Shown piece by piece: positions 1 to 9,040 of a DNA stretch of 64,000 nt. This DNA is from Altererythrobacter sp. ZODW24 (lineage in GTDB: Bacteria; Pseudomonadota; Alphaproteobacteria; Sphingomonadales; Sphingomonadaceae), in the NCBI RefSeq assembly GCF_003344885.1, contig NZ_CP031155.1:1950001-2014000 (forward strand), read 5' to 3'. Within the stretch, counting starts at the first letter, position 1. Each line of letters starts with the position of its first letter. The position numbers and the translations under genes were made by a program. The notes under the pieces are model-generated. The model did not search any database and was not told where the DNA came from. It saw only the letters and a program-made list of their open reading frames with translations.

Positions 1-1396
1 CCTCAAGCTTGCACATTGCCTGAGCTAGCATTGCCGGATCATAGTCCTTTGAAATGACTTCGCGTCCCCATTTATCCTTCTCGAGCAAGGAAGGTGCGAG
101 CTCGAAGTAGCGAAAGCCACCGCCGCCTTTCCATCCGACGGTCTTGGAAACTCCGCTGGTATCGTTTCCGTCGATAACACTCTGAAGCCGAGGCAAGACG
201 TGTGTGTCTACTTGATCTCTTAGCTCGGCCATTATCCAACGCCGTCCCATTTTGTGAGCGACTGCGCCGGTGGTCCCTGATCCAGCAAATGAGTCTAGGA
301 CTATGTCATGTCTGTTTGTCGCTAACTCGAGACATCTCTTAATAAGCGCTTCGGGCTTCTTCCCCTTCGGAAATTTCACGCCACCTTCGTTGTGCAGATT
401 GTTAGATAGGAGGTCGTCCCAAATTGTGGTTAGAGGTTCGCCTGCAACGTTTTTGCCATCAATTTTCTTCAGCTTGTCAGCGTAGAAAAGTAGCCTCTCG
501 CCTGCGATGAAATACATGTCAGAAAATCCCTCGCGCTTGAGGAATAAAACCTCGTCGGGTCGAGAAACCGATTTATCGATCATCGCTCGCGCCGCAGCAC
601 TTACCGCTTTGTAATCAGGGCGAGCCTGACGAATAACTGCTTCGGCATTCTGAATAACGAATTCCGCAAGCTCGCTTTCGTAACTGTCTCCGACCGCCTT
701 CTTCAAACCCTTCGCTGGCAAGCCCTTATGCGCGGCGAAGGCACTTAGCAGCGTGCAAAACCGCCAATCACTGAATGGCTCGTCAATATTTTCAATGAAC
801 CGCGTGTACCGCTTGTCGCGGTCTCCCTTTTCAGAGAAGACTCGATTGGGCATCCACGAGTTTTTATCTTTCGCGTAAATAAGAATGTAGTTTGAGGTGG
901 TTACCAAGCCGGGATTGATCGATTTATGGCCAGTTGCTGCCCCTTGCTTGAATGTCACCGTATTGACGCGATTCTCCCTCCCGAAAATCTCGTCTGCAAC
1001 GACGGTCAAATAAGCTAATTCGTGGTCATCGATATGGATGAAGATCGTTCCATCGCTCGATAGCAGACGATGCAGCAGCTCCAAGCGATCACGCATCAGC
1101 GCCAACCAAGTTGAGTGCTCCAATCCGTCATCGTAATGATCGAAGGCCTGCTGCGTGTTAAATGGCGGATCGATATACACACACCGCACCTTTCCTGAAA
1201 AATCTGCTTCAAGCGCCTTAAGCGCGAGCAGATTATCGCCGTGGATTAGCATATTGTCGAAGATATCATCCTCGCTCACCCTCGCGGCGGCATGATAGCT
1301 CTTCTCAGATATTTCGCGCAGGATACGCGGCTCCAAACGCGGACGGTTCTCCTTGCCCACCCAGGTCAGTTCAAGTTTCTGCTTCTTCTTGGTCAT
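1..1396 (-). CDS. Site-specific DNA adenine methyltransferase, type III Mod-like (3' end outside window)
   Basis: Only the first 465 residues are in the window; the frame runs open off the left edge. Translation from the ATG at 1396 shows a DPPFN catalytic motif at residues 76-80 and, near the far end (RC of about 265-300), the SAM-binding motif DSFAGSGTTG. This order, catalytic motif before SAM motif, is that of beta-class N6-adenine/N4-cytosine methyltransferases such as type III Mod subunits. HGDNLLAL at residues 52-59 is also typical of that family. The start overlaps the stop of the upstream AIPR gene as ATGA, so it is the fifth gene of a coupled leftward operon. It probably marks self DNA; its target sequence cannot be read here. 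A restriction (Res) subunit could follow beyond the left edge. Confidence 0.9.
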   Translation of the reverse strand, partial: MTKKKQKLELTWVGKENRPRLEPRILREISEKSYHAAARVSEDDIFDNMLIHGDNLLALKALEADFSGKVRCVYIDPPFNTQQAFDHYDDGLEHSTWLALMRDRLELLHRLLSSDGTIFIHIDDHELAYLTVVADEIFGRENRVNTVTFKQGAATGHKSINPGLVTTSNYILIYAKDKNSWMPNRVFSEKGDRDKRYTRFIENIDEPFSDWRFCTLLSAFAAHKGLPAKGLKKAVGDSYESELAEFVIQNAEAVIRQARPDYKAVSAAARAMIDKSVSRPDEVLFLKREGFSDMYFIAGERLLFYADKLKKIDGKNVAGEPLTTIWDDLLSNNLHNEGGVKFPKGKKPEALIKRCLELATNRHDIVLDSFAGSGTTGAVAHKMGRRWIMAELRDQVDTHVLPRLQSVIDGNDTSGVSKTVGWKGGGGFRYFELAPSLLEKDKWGREVISKDYDPAMLAQAMCKLE

Positions 1397-3183
1397 GTTA
1401 CGTTTGCAATCTGAGGGGCATGGGTGGTCAGGTATCTGAATAGGCGTAATTGGTAGGGCTTGTCGTCCCCTTGGTCCAATGCCTCGAGAGGATGAACTGC
1501 AGGATCATTTTCCAATCCGTAGTCCAATTTCATAAGCGCCTGCACCAGCAGCCGGACTTCATCACGGGTTTTGAATAGGTGGATCGGATCGCGGCCGCCC
1601 TCCACGATCGGTCGAACTCGATCCCAAAATGTCTGGCGTAGTGCGTCAAATGCGGGGCCAGCTTCTTGAGCCAGCTTGGCCGGATCAATAGCCGCTACGC
1701 CAGTGATCGCATTTCTAAAGCGTTTGGCGAGGATGAAGGCGATGACATATGCGCCGTTGCGATACGACGCTGCTTGCGCGCCGCCTGCAGCATCTGCTTC
1801 TTCTTCAATCCTTGCCAGTGCATAACGGAAAACAAGCACAGCGTTGCGAAGCTCTGTGGCGCTCCGACCTTCTGAAAAGATATCTGGATAAGGATATTTG
1901 CCGACTTTCTGCAAGCTTGCAGCATTGCGCTTGGCCATAGTGGGCAGATTAGGATCAGGCAGCGTCATTGCGAGCGCATACGCAGCTTCCTGAGCATTTA
2001 TAATTTGCGGATCGGCCAAGTCGTATGACTCCGCCTGATATGCGTAACGATATCCCAGCACCGCCAAATCTCGACGTAGGCGTTCCTGCGTATCATCAAG
2101 CGCGATGAAATCCGCTTTTTCCACCGCGTTCTGGAAGTTGCGAAAGCGAGTCACATTCTGGCCGAATTGGCGGTCATCGGTGGCTTCAATTATCGTGAGT
2201 AGAACACGTGCAGAGGCAGCGTTGCCGAGCCGTTTTCCAGCTAGACGGCGCGCGGCCGAGGCAACGGTCTGCGCGCCATTAACAATGCTCAGGCTGTCGA
2301 TCTTGAATGACCTGCTAACTTGCGCAATTCGTCCAGTTTCCACCTTTCGACATAACGCCGTCACCCCATTGTTGAAGAATTCGAAGTCATCCGGTGTCTC
2401 GACTATGCTTTTTGAGATGGCCCGATTTACCGGAGTTTTGTGACTAAGGCTCGCTCTGATATTGCGCGCGTACAAAGCTCTTCCGTGTGTGTCATGAAGC
2501 TTGGCCAAATCGGACAACTTGACCATGCCTATGTAGGCTGTCCTATCGCTGGTGAGCTTACGCCAGTCAGTCAAAACCAACCTGCAATTTACCCTAGCGT
2601 GCGCCTGGCTAGACCTCAGCGCTGCCATTAGCTGTGGAGCAGCGTAGTCGGTCGGATCTTCGATGCGGTCTTCACCTCCTGGCTGTTCCTGACTTAGGTC
2701 AAGGAGGGCTGCGGATGGGTATTGACCTAAAGCTTCACCAGTATGCGCAACGATCAGTTGGATCGCCTCGCACTCATCAAGTGCAGCATTGATTTCCGTT
2801 TTTCGGTCGAGAACATTTTGATTGAACCCATTATAGTCTGAGTTCACCAATTTGCGGACACCTTGGCTGAACGCGTTTGCCTCATCCTGCGAGAAAGCCT
2901 GCCCAGACTTAAGCTTACTTTGCACTAAATAGAGCGTTCGCGTTCCTTCACTGTAATATATAGCGTCGATGCCCAGATCGCCGAAATCATCAACCACACA
3001 ACGTGACGCGTCAGCTGAAGAGATGCCGCAGATTGAGGAAAGTGTGAATGCGCTGAGCGATCGCGCGAGATTTTTTGCCTCATTCTGACTTGCGTCGGCG
3101 GCGGGTTGCAAAAGCGGTGGGAGCTCGTCGACGAATGTGTTTTGGAGATGCTCCTTTAAAAGTGCGAGTTGATCATCGTCCAT
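1393..3183 (-). CDS. AIPR-family (abortive infection phage resistance) protein, predicted nuclease
   Basis: This 596-aa protein carries the hallmarks of the AIPR family: FFNNGVTALC at residues 269-278 and IVNGAQT at 300-306. The N-terminus has GID (D73) followed by a beta strand ending in QSK (Q88, K90), the pattern of a PD-(D/E)XK nuclease fold as in Mrr-like enzymes. AIPR proteins are found in phage-resistance loci; a nuclease role is inferred from these residues and not shown. The gene starts four bases after the ATPase stop and ends in an ATGA overlap with the methyltransferase, so the three are very likely co-translated. The ATG at 3183 is the only reasonable start. Confidence 0.85.
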   Translation of the reverse strand: MDDDQLALLKEHLQNTFVDELPPLLQPAADASQNEAKNLARSLSAFTLSSICGISSADASRCVVDDFGDLGIDAIYYSEGTRTLYLVQSKLKSGQAFSQDEANAFSQGVRKLVNSDYNGFNQNVLDRKTEINAALDECEAIQLIVAHTGEALGQYPSAALLDLSQEQPGGEDRIEDPTDYAAPQLMAALRSSQAHARVNCRLVLTDWRKLTSDRTAYIGMVKLSDLAKLHDTHGRALYARNIRASLSHKTPVNRAISKSIVETPDDFEFFNNGVTALCRKVETGRIAQVSRSFKIDSLSIVNGAQTVASAARRLAGKRLGNAASARVLLTIIEATDDRQFGQNVTRFRNFQNAVEKADFIALDDTQERLRRDLAVLGYRYAYQAESYDLADPQIINAQEAAYALAMTLPDPNLPTMAKRNAASLQKVGKYPYPDIFSEGRSATELRNAVLVFRYALARIEEEADAAGGAQAASYRNGAYVIAFILAKRFRNAITGVAAIDPAKLAQEAGPAFDALRQTFWDRVRPIVEGGRDPIHLFKTRDEVRLLVQALMKLDYGLENDPAVHPLEALDQGDDKPYQLRLFRYLTTHAPQIANVT

Positions 3184-3187
3184 TCAA

Positions 3188-5506
3188 TCAGCTCGGCTTC
3201 TGAAGGGGATGCAAGCGGCGTGTATCGCCACCATTTTGCCAGTAACTGCCCGTCTTGGGCCGGTTCGGCCATCCGTGTTCTTGGCACACAAGCGCGCTGG
3301 CTAGCTGTTCCACCAGCTGTCCAAATCTCATTGCATCTGCATCAAGCAGATCGAACGATAAGCTATTGAAATGTGCCCCCATAAGGTTTCTCGTCTGCGC
3401 GATTTGACCGAGTTCGTCTAGGATTGGTTTCAGCTCAAGCGCATCGACCTGCTCTTGCCCGGCGGCATCAGTGCTAACGGTCTCCACCTTTAGTGTAGTG
3501 CGCAGGCCGCCCCTGATCGCTGGAAGCAGCTCTCCCAATGTGAATGCTGCAATATGCTTCCGCGGCACCGAGCACTGATATTGCAAGGTCAGGAAATCGA
3601 GTGCTTCTTCAAGGATAACGCCTGCTTTGCCGCAGATGGCCTGCAGGTCGGGATCCTCCTCGGACAAGAGCCTTTGCAGACGCGCTATCTCGGGAACGGT
3701 GCTCTTCATACGAATCCCACCATCAAGCGCCCAATTGGTCAGTTCGACAAACTGGCACTGCTGGTCAGGCCGCAGGCGCCCCCAGCGAAATTTCTCCCGC
3801 CAAGGACGGTAATGCGTCGTGATGATGGTGTGTTGGAACTGCTGACTGAATTCGTACAGCATTCCGATCACTCGCTCGACATGCGGTTCATCGACGCTGC
3901 CGAGGACATCGTCGAGGATCAGGATCTTTTCTCCCGGCTTCTCCCTCAGAGCCAAGGCTAGGAAGACGCAAAGACCCAAAGTGTCGAGGTGTGATTGGCT
4001 GAAGTAAGCCGGTGGCGGAACGTCCGAACCGGCGAAATTAGCGTGCATATCGACGGATGAACGCTTCTTCGGGTCGAGCTGTAGCGCAATCTTCTCAAGA
4101 CCTTCGCCAGGATGAACTTTCTCGTATAGCTCTCCGACCTTGCCCGCGATCTCGGCCATAATGGCATTGGTGAACGCTTGGCGCGTTTCGACGCAAATTT
4201 TGTGTGCCGCTTCAAGATGCGGGAGAAGCCGTTCAGCTTCTTCCCGTCGTTCTTTGGCAGACTCGAAACGCTCCACTGCCTTTTCGACTGCCTGCCTCTG
4301 TTGATCCCCCTGCCTAAGCGAAGCTTCCCGATTTTTCCAAGCTTCGAAATTTGAAGCCGATTCCTCAAGCCAAGAAGTTAGAGTAGTCATGTCCTCCGGG
4401 GGATCATCAGAAGGGAGCTGAACGGCTGCACCCCAGGAATAGCCAGACTTCGCAGCGGCAAAACTCTCTCGTGACTTGATGTAGTTGGCCTTCAGATGTT
4501 CAAGTGCGGTCTTCACAGACTCCAAGGCTTGCTTACTGGCGCTATGATACGTTTGCGCTGTGCTTACCGCATTCAGCTCTTCGAGCCGTTTTTCAATAGA
4601 TTGTGCCAAGCCAGTCGCGTTCTCTGCGCTTTCGCAAAGCGGGCAGGTTTCAGGATCGGGATGGGCGTGAAGAAATTCCTTGCCGACCTTCAGCAGCTCA
4701 GCTGTTTCCGCAGCGGCAGAGCTCGCAGATTCAAGCGCGGTTGTCAGGGCTTGTTCGGTTTCCGCGAATTTGGTCTGAGCAGCTTCTAGGGCGTCTTCGA
4801 GTTGCTGCAGTAGAGCGGGGTAGGCTTCCAGCCCTCCGGCAGCACCAACAAGGTTCGCTAGTGCGATCAATTCCGCGGATTGATCATCTGTAGGCGTAGC
4901 CGCCATGGCTTTTGCCCAAGCTAATGCGTCGATGCCGTCAGTCTTACCCGCAGCTTCGTACAGACCGTCGAGGTTCTCGAATTGAAGTGTTTCTTCACCC
5001 TGGGCGGAACTAAGATCAGTGGCCATGCCATCGCAGGCTTGCTTCAAAGCTTGTTCCGATTTTTCTACGCCAACAATGTCAACGAAACGCTGTATAGCCT
5101 TGTATCGTTTTGCGGGCTCAGCCTCGATGAGCGCTGTGATCTGTTTTTGTCGGAGCAATTCGATCGCAGGCCTGTTTTCTTCAAGCTCGAAGGCGGGGTT
5201 CGCGCCAGCAAACTTGCCAGTGCAGCTGCTTCCATCAGTATGAGTCAGGGTGACCTCGACATCGCTTGGTGATTTACCGAGGGAATGCCAGTATTTCTTG
5301 AGGCCAGCGCCCATGCCCTTGTCGGCTAGCGATCCGACTTCACCTTTGGCGAGAAATTCAAACCCATCACAAATGGTCGTCTTTCCACTGCCATTCTCAC
5401 CATAAACTAGCGTGAGTTTTCGTCCTTTCTCGAAGGGTAAAACGAAAGAGCCTGCCGAGCCACGAAATGCAGTAAGCCCAAGACTCTTAAGTGCAGCTGA
5501 GCTCAC
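3188..5506 (-). CDS. RecN/Rad50-like SMC-type AAA ATPase with CxxC hook
   Basis: A 772-aa ABC/SMC-type ATPase. The Walker A motif GENGSGKTT lies at residues 36-44, an ABC signature-like FSQSHLDTLG at 502-511, and Walker B with LILDDVLGSVDE at 529-540. Between them are long alanine/glutamate-rich helices with a single CPLC at 288-291 near the middle, the arrangement of a Rad50 zinc hook. The C-terminal 200 residues after the ATPase are of unknown type. Such proteins usually sense or process DNA ends in repair or phage defence. The GTG start at 5506 overlaps the stop of the 61-aa gene as GTGA. Function within this operon is inferred from context. Confidence 0.85.
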   Translation of the reverse strand: MSSAALKSLGLTAFRGSAGSFVLPFEKGRKLTLVYGENGSGKTTICDGFEFLAKGEVGSLADKGMGAGLKKYWHSLGKSPSDVEVTLTHTDGSSCTGKFAGANPAFELEENRPAIELLRQKQITALIEAEPAKRYKAIQRFVDIVGVEKSEQALKQACDGMATDLSSAQGEETLQFENLDGLYEAAGKTDGIDALAWAKAMAATPTDDQSAELIALANLVGAAGGLEAYPALLQQLEDALEAAQTKFAETEQALTTALESASSAAAETAELLKVGKEFLHAHPDPETCPLCESAENATGLAQSIEKRLEELNAVSTAQTYHSASKQALESVKTALEHLKANYIKSRESFAAAKSGYSWGAAVQLPSDDPPEDMTTLTSWLEESASNFEAWKNREASLRQGDQQRQAVEKAVERFESAKERREEAERLLPHLEAAHKICVETRQAFTNAIMAEIAGKVGELYEKVHPGEGLEKIALQLDPKKRSSVDMHANFAGSDVPPPAYFSQSHLDTLGLCVFLALALREKPGEKILILDDVLGSVDEPHVERVIGMLYEFSQQFQHTIITTHYRPWREKFRWGRLRPDQQCQFVELTNWALDGGIRMKSTVPEIARLQRLLSEEDPDLQAICGKAGVILEEALDFLTLQYQCSVPRKHIAAFTLGELLPAIRGGLRTTLKVETVSTDAAGQEQVDALELKPILDELGQIAQTRNLMGAHFNSLSFDLLDADAMRFGQLVEQLASALVCQEHGWPNRPKTGSYWQNGGDTRRLHPLQKPS

Positions 5507-5688
5507 GCCTCCTCTGCCTTCTCGACGGCGAGATCGATCTCAGTTTTCCAATCGGCGGCCGACATCTGTCCAGAGGAGATTCTCGCGACGAGCTTAGATT
5601 TGCGTTCTGCACGCATGAGTCCAGCCTCCGTGATGGCATTCCCAATCTTTGCGGCCAAGGTCGCAGCAGGTAAAAGAAGGTCGCTCAT
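5503..5688 (-). CDS. Small 61-aa protein of unknown function in defence operon
   Basis: I do not recognise this protein. It is 61 residues if the ATG at 5688 is used, the start that overlaps the helicase stop as ATGA; an in-frame ATG four codons earlier is less attractive. The sequence is mostly helical in character, with a hydrophobic N-terminal stretch, a basic middle (RAERKSK) and an acidic C-terminus. Its stop overlaps the GTG start of the ATPase. Being translationally locked between helicase and ATPase on both sides suggests a stoichiometric small subunit or adaptor, which is inference only. Confidence 0.75.
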   Translation of the reverse strand: MSDLLLPAATLAAKIGNAITEAGLMRAERKSKLVARISSGQMSAADWKTEIDLAVEKAEEA

Positions 5689-8534
5689 TGAAGGCTCCAC
5701 TTGATCCGAAATAGTGTATTCTCTTCTAATACTTGCTCGAGTTGTTCTTCAATAGTCGAAATAAGTTCCTCACGCTTTTCGTCGATTTGGTCCTGTGCAT
5801 CGAAAAGCGTACGCCGCTTTTTACTCCTTTTATTTTCAAGTTCTCGCACCGCCTTCTGGCCTTTGAGTTTGTCCTCCAAAGTCAGCGCAGCCTTCGCAGA
5901 TCGACGCGCATCCTTTATCTCTCGATCAAGATCCCTGATCTCACGCTCAAGTCCTACCTTGAGATCATCAGCCCAGCCATCGAGCTTTGCCGCCTCTCTC
6001 TCAAAGAACTCTGCATTCCGTTCCGAGATTTCAGCGCTGATTTGTTGCGACCGTTCGGAAATTGCACCATTCAACGTATCAATTACTCGTCTTGGAATAG
6101 CCATTTCGGTCGTCGCGAGAGTACCAGAAACGGTAAAAAGCCTGTTCGCTGCTTCGACAGGTAAGGGCGTTCCTTCGTCTGTCAGTGCCGCAACTACAAG
6201 ACGGTCTTCTGTTTGCCCAAGAGCTGAGAACGAGACTGACTTGACGACAGCATACCCATTTGCGCCAATGAATGGTTCGATGGAAGTGACGCGACCTTCA
6301 TAGGTTGAGTAGTCGAATATGATATGCGCGGATTCCAAGTTCCGAGTTTTCGCGCGATCCACGACTGCTTGACCCAGCGGATGAGCCAGGCGGAACAGAT
6401 GTGCTTCTCCAGAGCGCCTCGGGAGCTCATACAGACCTAGAGGCACTTCACTGGCTGATACCCAATTGGGCAAACTCTTGAGCAAGAAGGATGAGCTGCC
6501 GCGCATTTCGGCAAAGTCATCCAGTTCAAAACGGGCCAGCTCGATCAGCTGGCTTTCAAACTTGTTGAGATGGACCTTGGTATCGTCATCGCAGATGCGA
6601 AGTTTCTCGCGCACCTCATCGTCGAAATTCTCGAGAAGCTTCTTTCGCGCATGCCGCATCGCTTGATCGATCTCATGGCTGAGCTCTTGTTGTAGCTCGT
6701 CAAATGCAAGTCGGATATCTTCTGGCTGACGGCATTTCTGATAAATTCCAGCGATCCTCTTTTCGAAGTCGACTCCGGACTCGATGGCCCCGAGGACTTC
6801 GTCACTGGCACCAAAAACGCCCTCAAAAAGACGAAACTTCTCATTGAGAAGCTGGTAAACACGCTGGTCGGCCTGGTTTTTCCGATTTAGAAAATTGACG
6901 ACTACCACATCGTGCTTCTGGCCATATCGATGGCACCTGCCGATGCGTTGCTCCACCCGTTGAGGATTCCACGGGAGGTCGTAGTTGACGACCATGGAGC
7001 AGAACTGAAGGTTGATTCCTTCAGCGCCTGCCTCAGTAGCGATCATAATTCGACCTTCGTCCCGAAAGTAATCGACCAGCGCGGAGCGCATGTCTGCTGC
7101 CCGAGAGCCAGTTAACCGATCGGTGCCTTTGTTGCTCTCTAGCCACTCTGCGTAGATTGCTTTCGATTTCTCATCCGTATTGCTTCCGTTGAACAGGACA
7201 ATTCCTTCAGAATAGTCGCTGTCCCCGAGAACCTTCAGTAGATAGTTTTGGGTTCGTCGGCTCTCAGTGAAAATTATGGCCTTCTCCGGGGCGGCAGTTT
7301 CGCGCGCTCGGCCAAATGCAACATCTAGCGCGGAAATCAGAGCGCGGCCCTTGGCGTTCTGAGTAATTGAAGAAGCCAAAGCGGCGAATTCACGAAGTTC
7401 GGAAATCTCTGACTGGAGCGCGTCAATGTCTTCGACCGTGAGACTTTCCTCCTCTTCAATCCATTCATCTGCGGTTACGTCGAATGCCGAATAGTCCCCT
7501 GCCAATTCGAGTTCATCGCTCAACTCGCTTGCGTCCAGGCGAGTCTGCAAACGTGATGCGATTGTTTGTAGCGCGCCTGCGATCGCGAAAGACGAAGAGG
7601 CTAGCAGCTTCCGCAGCACAAGTGTCATCAAAGACCTTTGGCCGGATGGGAGTGCCTGGAGATTCGGGCGCTGTAGGTAAGCTGAAATCAGCTCATAGAG
7701 CTGATCCTCTGGCTCATCTGGCGTGAACTCCTGAAGGATAGCATGTCGCTTGGTATAAGGAACATATGCGGTGACTTGCCGCCGGAGAGTACGATGACAG
7801 ACCGGCTGCAACCTTTCGCGGAGAAGGGCAAAGGTACGGTCCTGCGATAGGTTGCTGAATTGCTCGCGGAAGCTCTTCAGGTCGCCAAAAATGTGCTCAT
7901 CCACGAAACTCACGAGTCCATACAGTTCGAGCAATGAATTCTGCAGGGGAGTGGCAGTCAGCAAAAGCTTATCCCGGTCTTGCAAGGCATCCCTTAGCGT
8001 GGTCGCTATAATATTGGATTTCTTATAGACGTTCCGGAGCCTGTGTGCCTCGTCGATGATGACTAGGTCCCATGGGACCATCCGGATGTCGTCCACTTTG
8101 TTCCGCGCAAAGTGATAGGAACAAATAGCCACTTGGTCAGAAAGGTCGAACGGCCTAATTTCGCCGCTTTTGACTGCGGTGTTATAGAGTGGGCCGTCGA
8201 GAATTTTCGCCGGAATGAAGAATTTTTCTGCAAGTTCCTGGTGCCACTGCTTTCGAAGACTTGACGGCGCGATGATAAGGATCCTTCGCTTTCCTTCAGC
8301 CCAGAGTTGAGAAATGACCAGCCCTGCTTCGATCGTTTTGCCTAACCCAACTTCGTCCGCAAGTAGAGCACCCTTCGAGAGCGGCGACGCGAATGCAAAC
8401 ATAGCCGCGTCCACCTGGTGCGGGTTCATATCTACTTGAGCACCAGCGACGGCCGCAGTCAGGCGCTCATGGCTGTCAGACGAGCGCCGCCGAGTAAGTT
8501 CGTAGGCTAAGACTTTGGCGTGGTATGGGGTCAA
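5685..8534 (-). CDS. SNF2/superfamily-2 DEAH-box helicase with C-terminal coiled coil
   Basis: A 949-aa SF2 helicase of the SNF2/RapA-like type. Visible motifs are EVGLGKT (residues 61-67, motif I), DEAH (161-164, motif II), TATPLQN (193-199, motif III), and, in the second lobe, EGINLQ followed by QRIGRCHRYGQ (motifs V and VI). The last 120 residues are strongly charged and predicted coiled coil. Similar helicases occur in DISARM-like and restriction-modification-like loci, where they probably translocate on phage DNA. It starts with TTG at 8534, after an AGAGG ribosome-binding site; no better upstream start is visible. It is the first gene of the overlapping five-gene operon. Confidence 0.88.
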   Translation of the reverse strand: MTPYHAKVLAYELTRRRSSDSHERLTAAVAGAQVDMNPHQVDAAMFAFASPLSKGALLADEVGLGKTIEAGLVISQLWAEGKRRILIIAPSSLRKQWHQELAEKFFIPAKILDGPLYNTAVKSGEIRPFDLSDQVAICSYHFARNKVDDIRMVPWDLVIIDEAHRLRNVYKKSNIIATTLRDALQDRDKLLLTATPLQNSLLELYGLVSFVDEHIFGDLKSFREQFSNLSQDRTFALLRERLQPVCHRTLRRQVTAYVPYTKRHAILQEFTPDEPEDQLYELISAYLQRPNLQALPSGQRSLMTLVLRKLLASSSFAIAGALQTIASRLQTRLDASELSDELELAGDYSAFDVTADEWIEEEESLTVEDIDALQSEISELREFAALASSITQNAKGRALISALDVAFGRARETAAPEKAIIFTESRRTQNYLLKVLGDSDYSEGIVLFNGSNTDEKSKAIYAEWLESNKGTDRLTGSRAADMRSALVDYFRDEGRIMIATEAGAEGINLQFCSMVVNYDLPWNPQRVEQRIGRCHRYGQKHDVVVVNFLNRKNQADQRVYQLLNEKFRLFEGVFGASDEVLGAIESGVDFEKRIAGIYQKCRQPEDIRLAFDELQQELSHEIDQAMRHARKKLLENFDDEVREKLRICDDDTKVHLNKFESQLIELARFELDDFAEMRGSSSFLLKSLPNWVSASEVPLGLYELPRRSGEAHLFRLAHPLGQAVVDRAKTRNLESAHIIFDYSTYEGRVTSIEPFIGANGYAVVKSVSFSALGQTEDRLVVAALTDEGTPLPVEAANRLFTVSGTLATTEMAIPRRVIDTLNGAISERSQQISAEISERNAEFFEREAAKLDGWADDLKVGLEREIRDLDREIKDARRSAKAALTLEDKLKGQKAVRELENKRSKKRRTLFDAQDQIDEKREELISTIEEQLEQVLEENTLFRIKWSLQ

Positions 8535-8706
8535 GGGGCCTCTTTAGGTTTGTTGCAAGTCTCGCTTCTAGTTGAAGCAAATGCAATCAAACACCAAGAT
8601 AGGCAAACAGGGCCAGCTCTAAATTTTCGTTTCGCCTCAGAGTCATGGCACTCTTGGCTTACCAAGTTGGGTGGCCGAGCTTGCAAACCCGACCACCCGC
8701 TCCTTT

Positions 8707-8904
8707 TCAGGAGTGCCGGACAGGCTCGTCTCGGACTTCCAGGCGTTCACGAAGCCAGTCCAGCACTTCGTCCTCAACCCATCCGACCCGGCACGGGCCC
8801 AGCTGTACCCGCTTGGGGAATAGGCCGGCCTTTTCCAGGCGTGCAATGTGTTGTGGTGAATACAGAACAAGCTCCTTGACCTGACGCTTTGACAAAATCC
8901 TCAT
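8707..8904 (-). CDS. AlpA-like DNA-binding regulator (excisionase/MerR-type wHTH)
   Basis: A 65-aa protein starting at the ATG at 8904, which has a GGAG ribosome-binding site 7-10 bases upstream; an earlier in-frame ATG would add nine poorly conserved residues. The layout (short helix-turn-helix, then GLFPKRVQLGP, then GWVEDEVLDWLRERL) is that of AlpA-family regulators, small winged-helix proteins encoded on prophages and genomic islands that control integrase genes or island transcription. It lies 172 bases before the helicase on the same strand, so it may control the operon. No integrase is visible beside it. Confidence 0.75.
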   Translation of the reverse strand: MRILSKRQVKELVLYSPQHIARLEKAGLFPKRVQLGPCRVGWVEDEVLDWLRERLEVRDEPVRHS

Positions 8905-9040
8905 CACGATTTCTCCATAATAGAAGAGCATCGCGATGCTCGAAGGTTGGCAAAAGCCCCCGAGGCGTTGGAGAAGTTATCAGCGATTTGTTCTTACGCA
9001 AGGGCAATCAATTGTCTGCCAGGCCGCTCAGATGTTCGGA

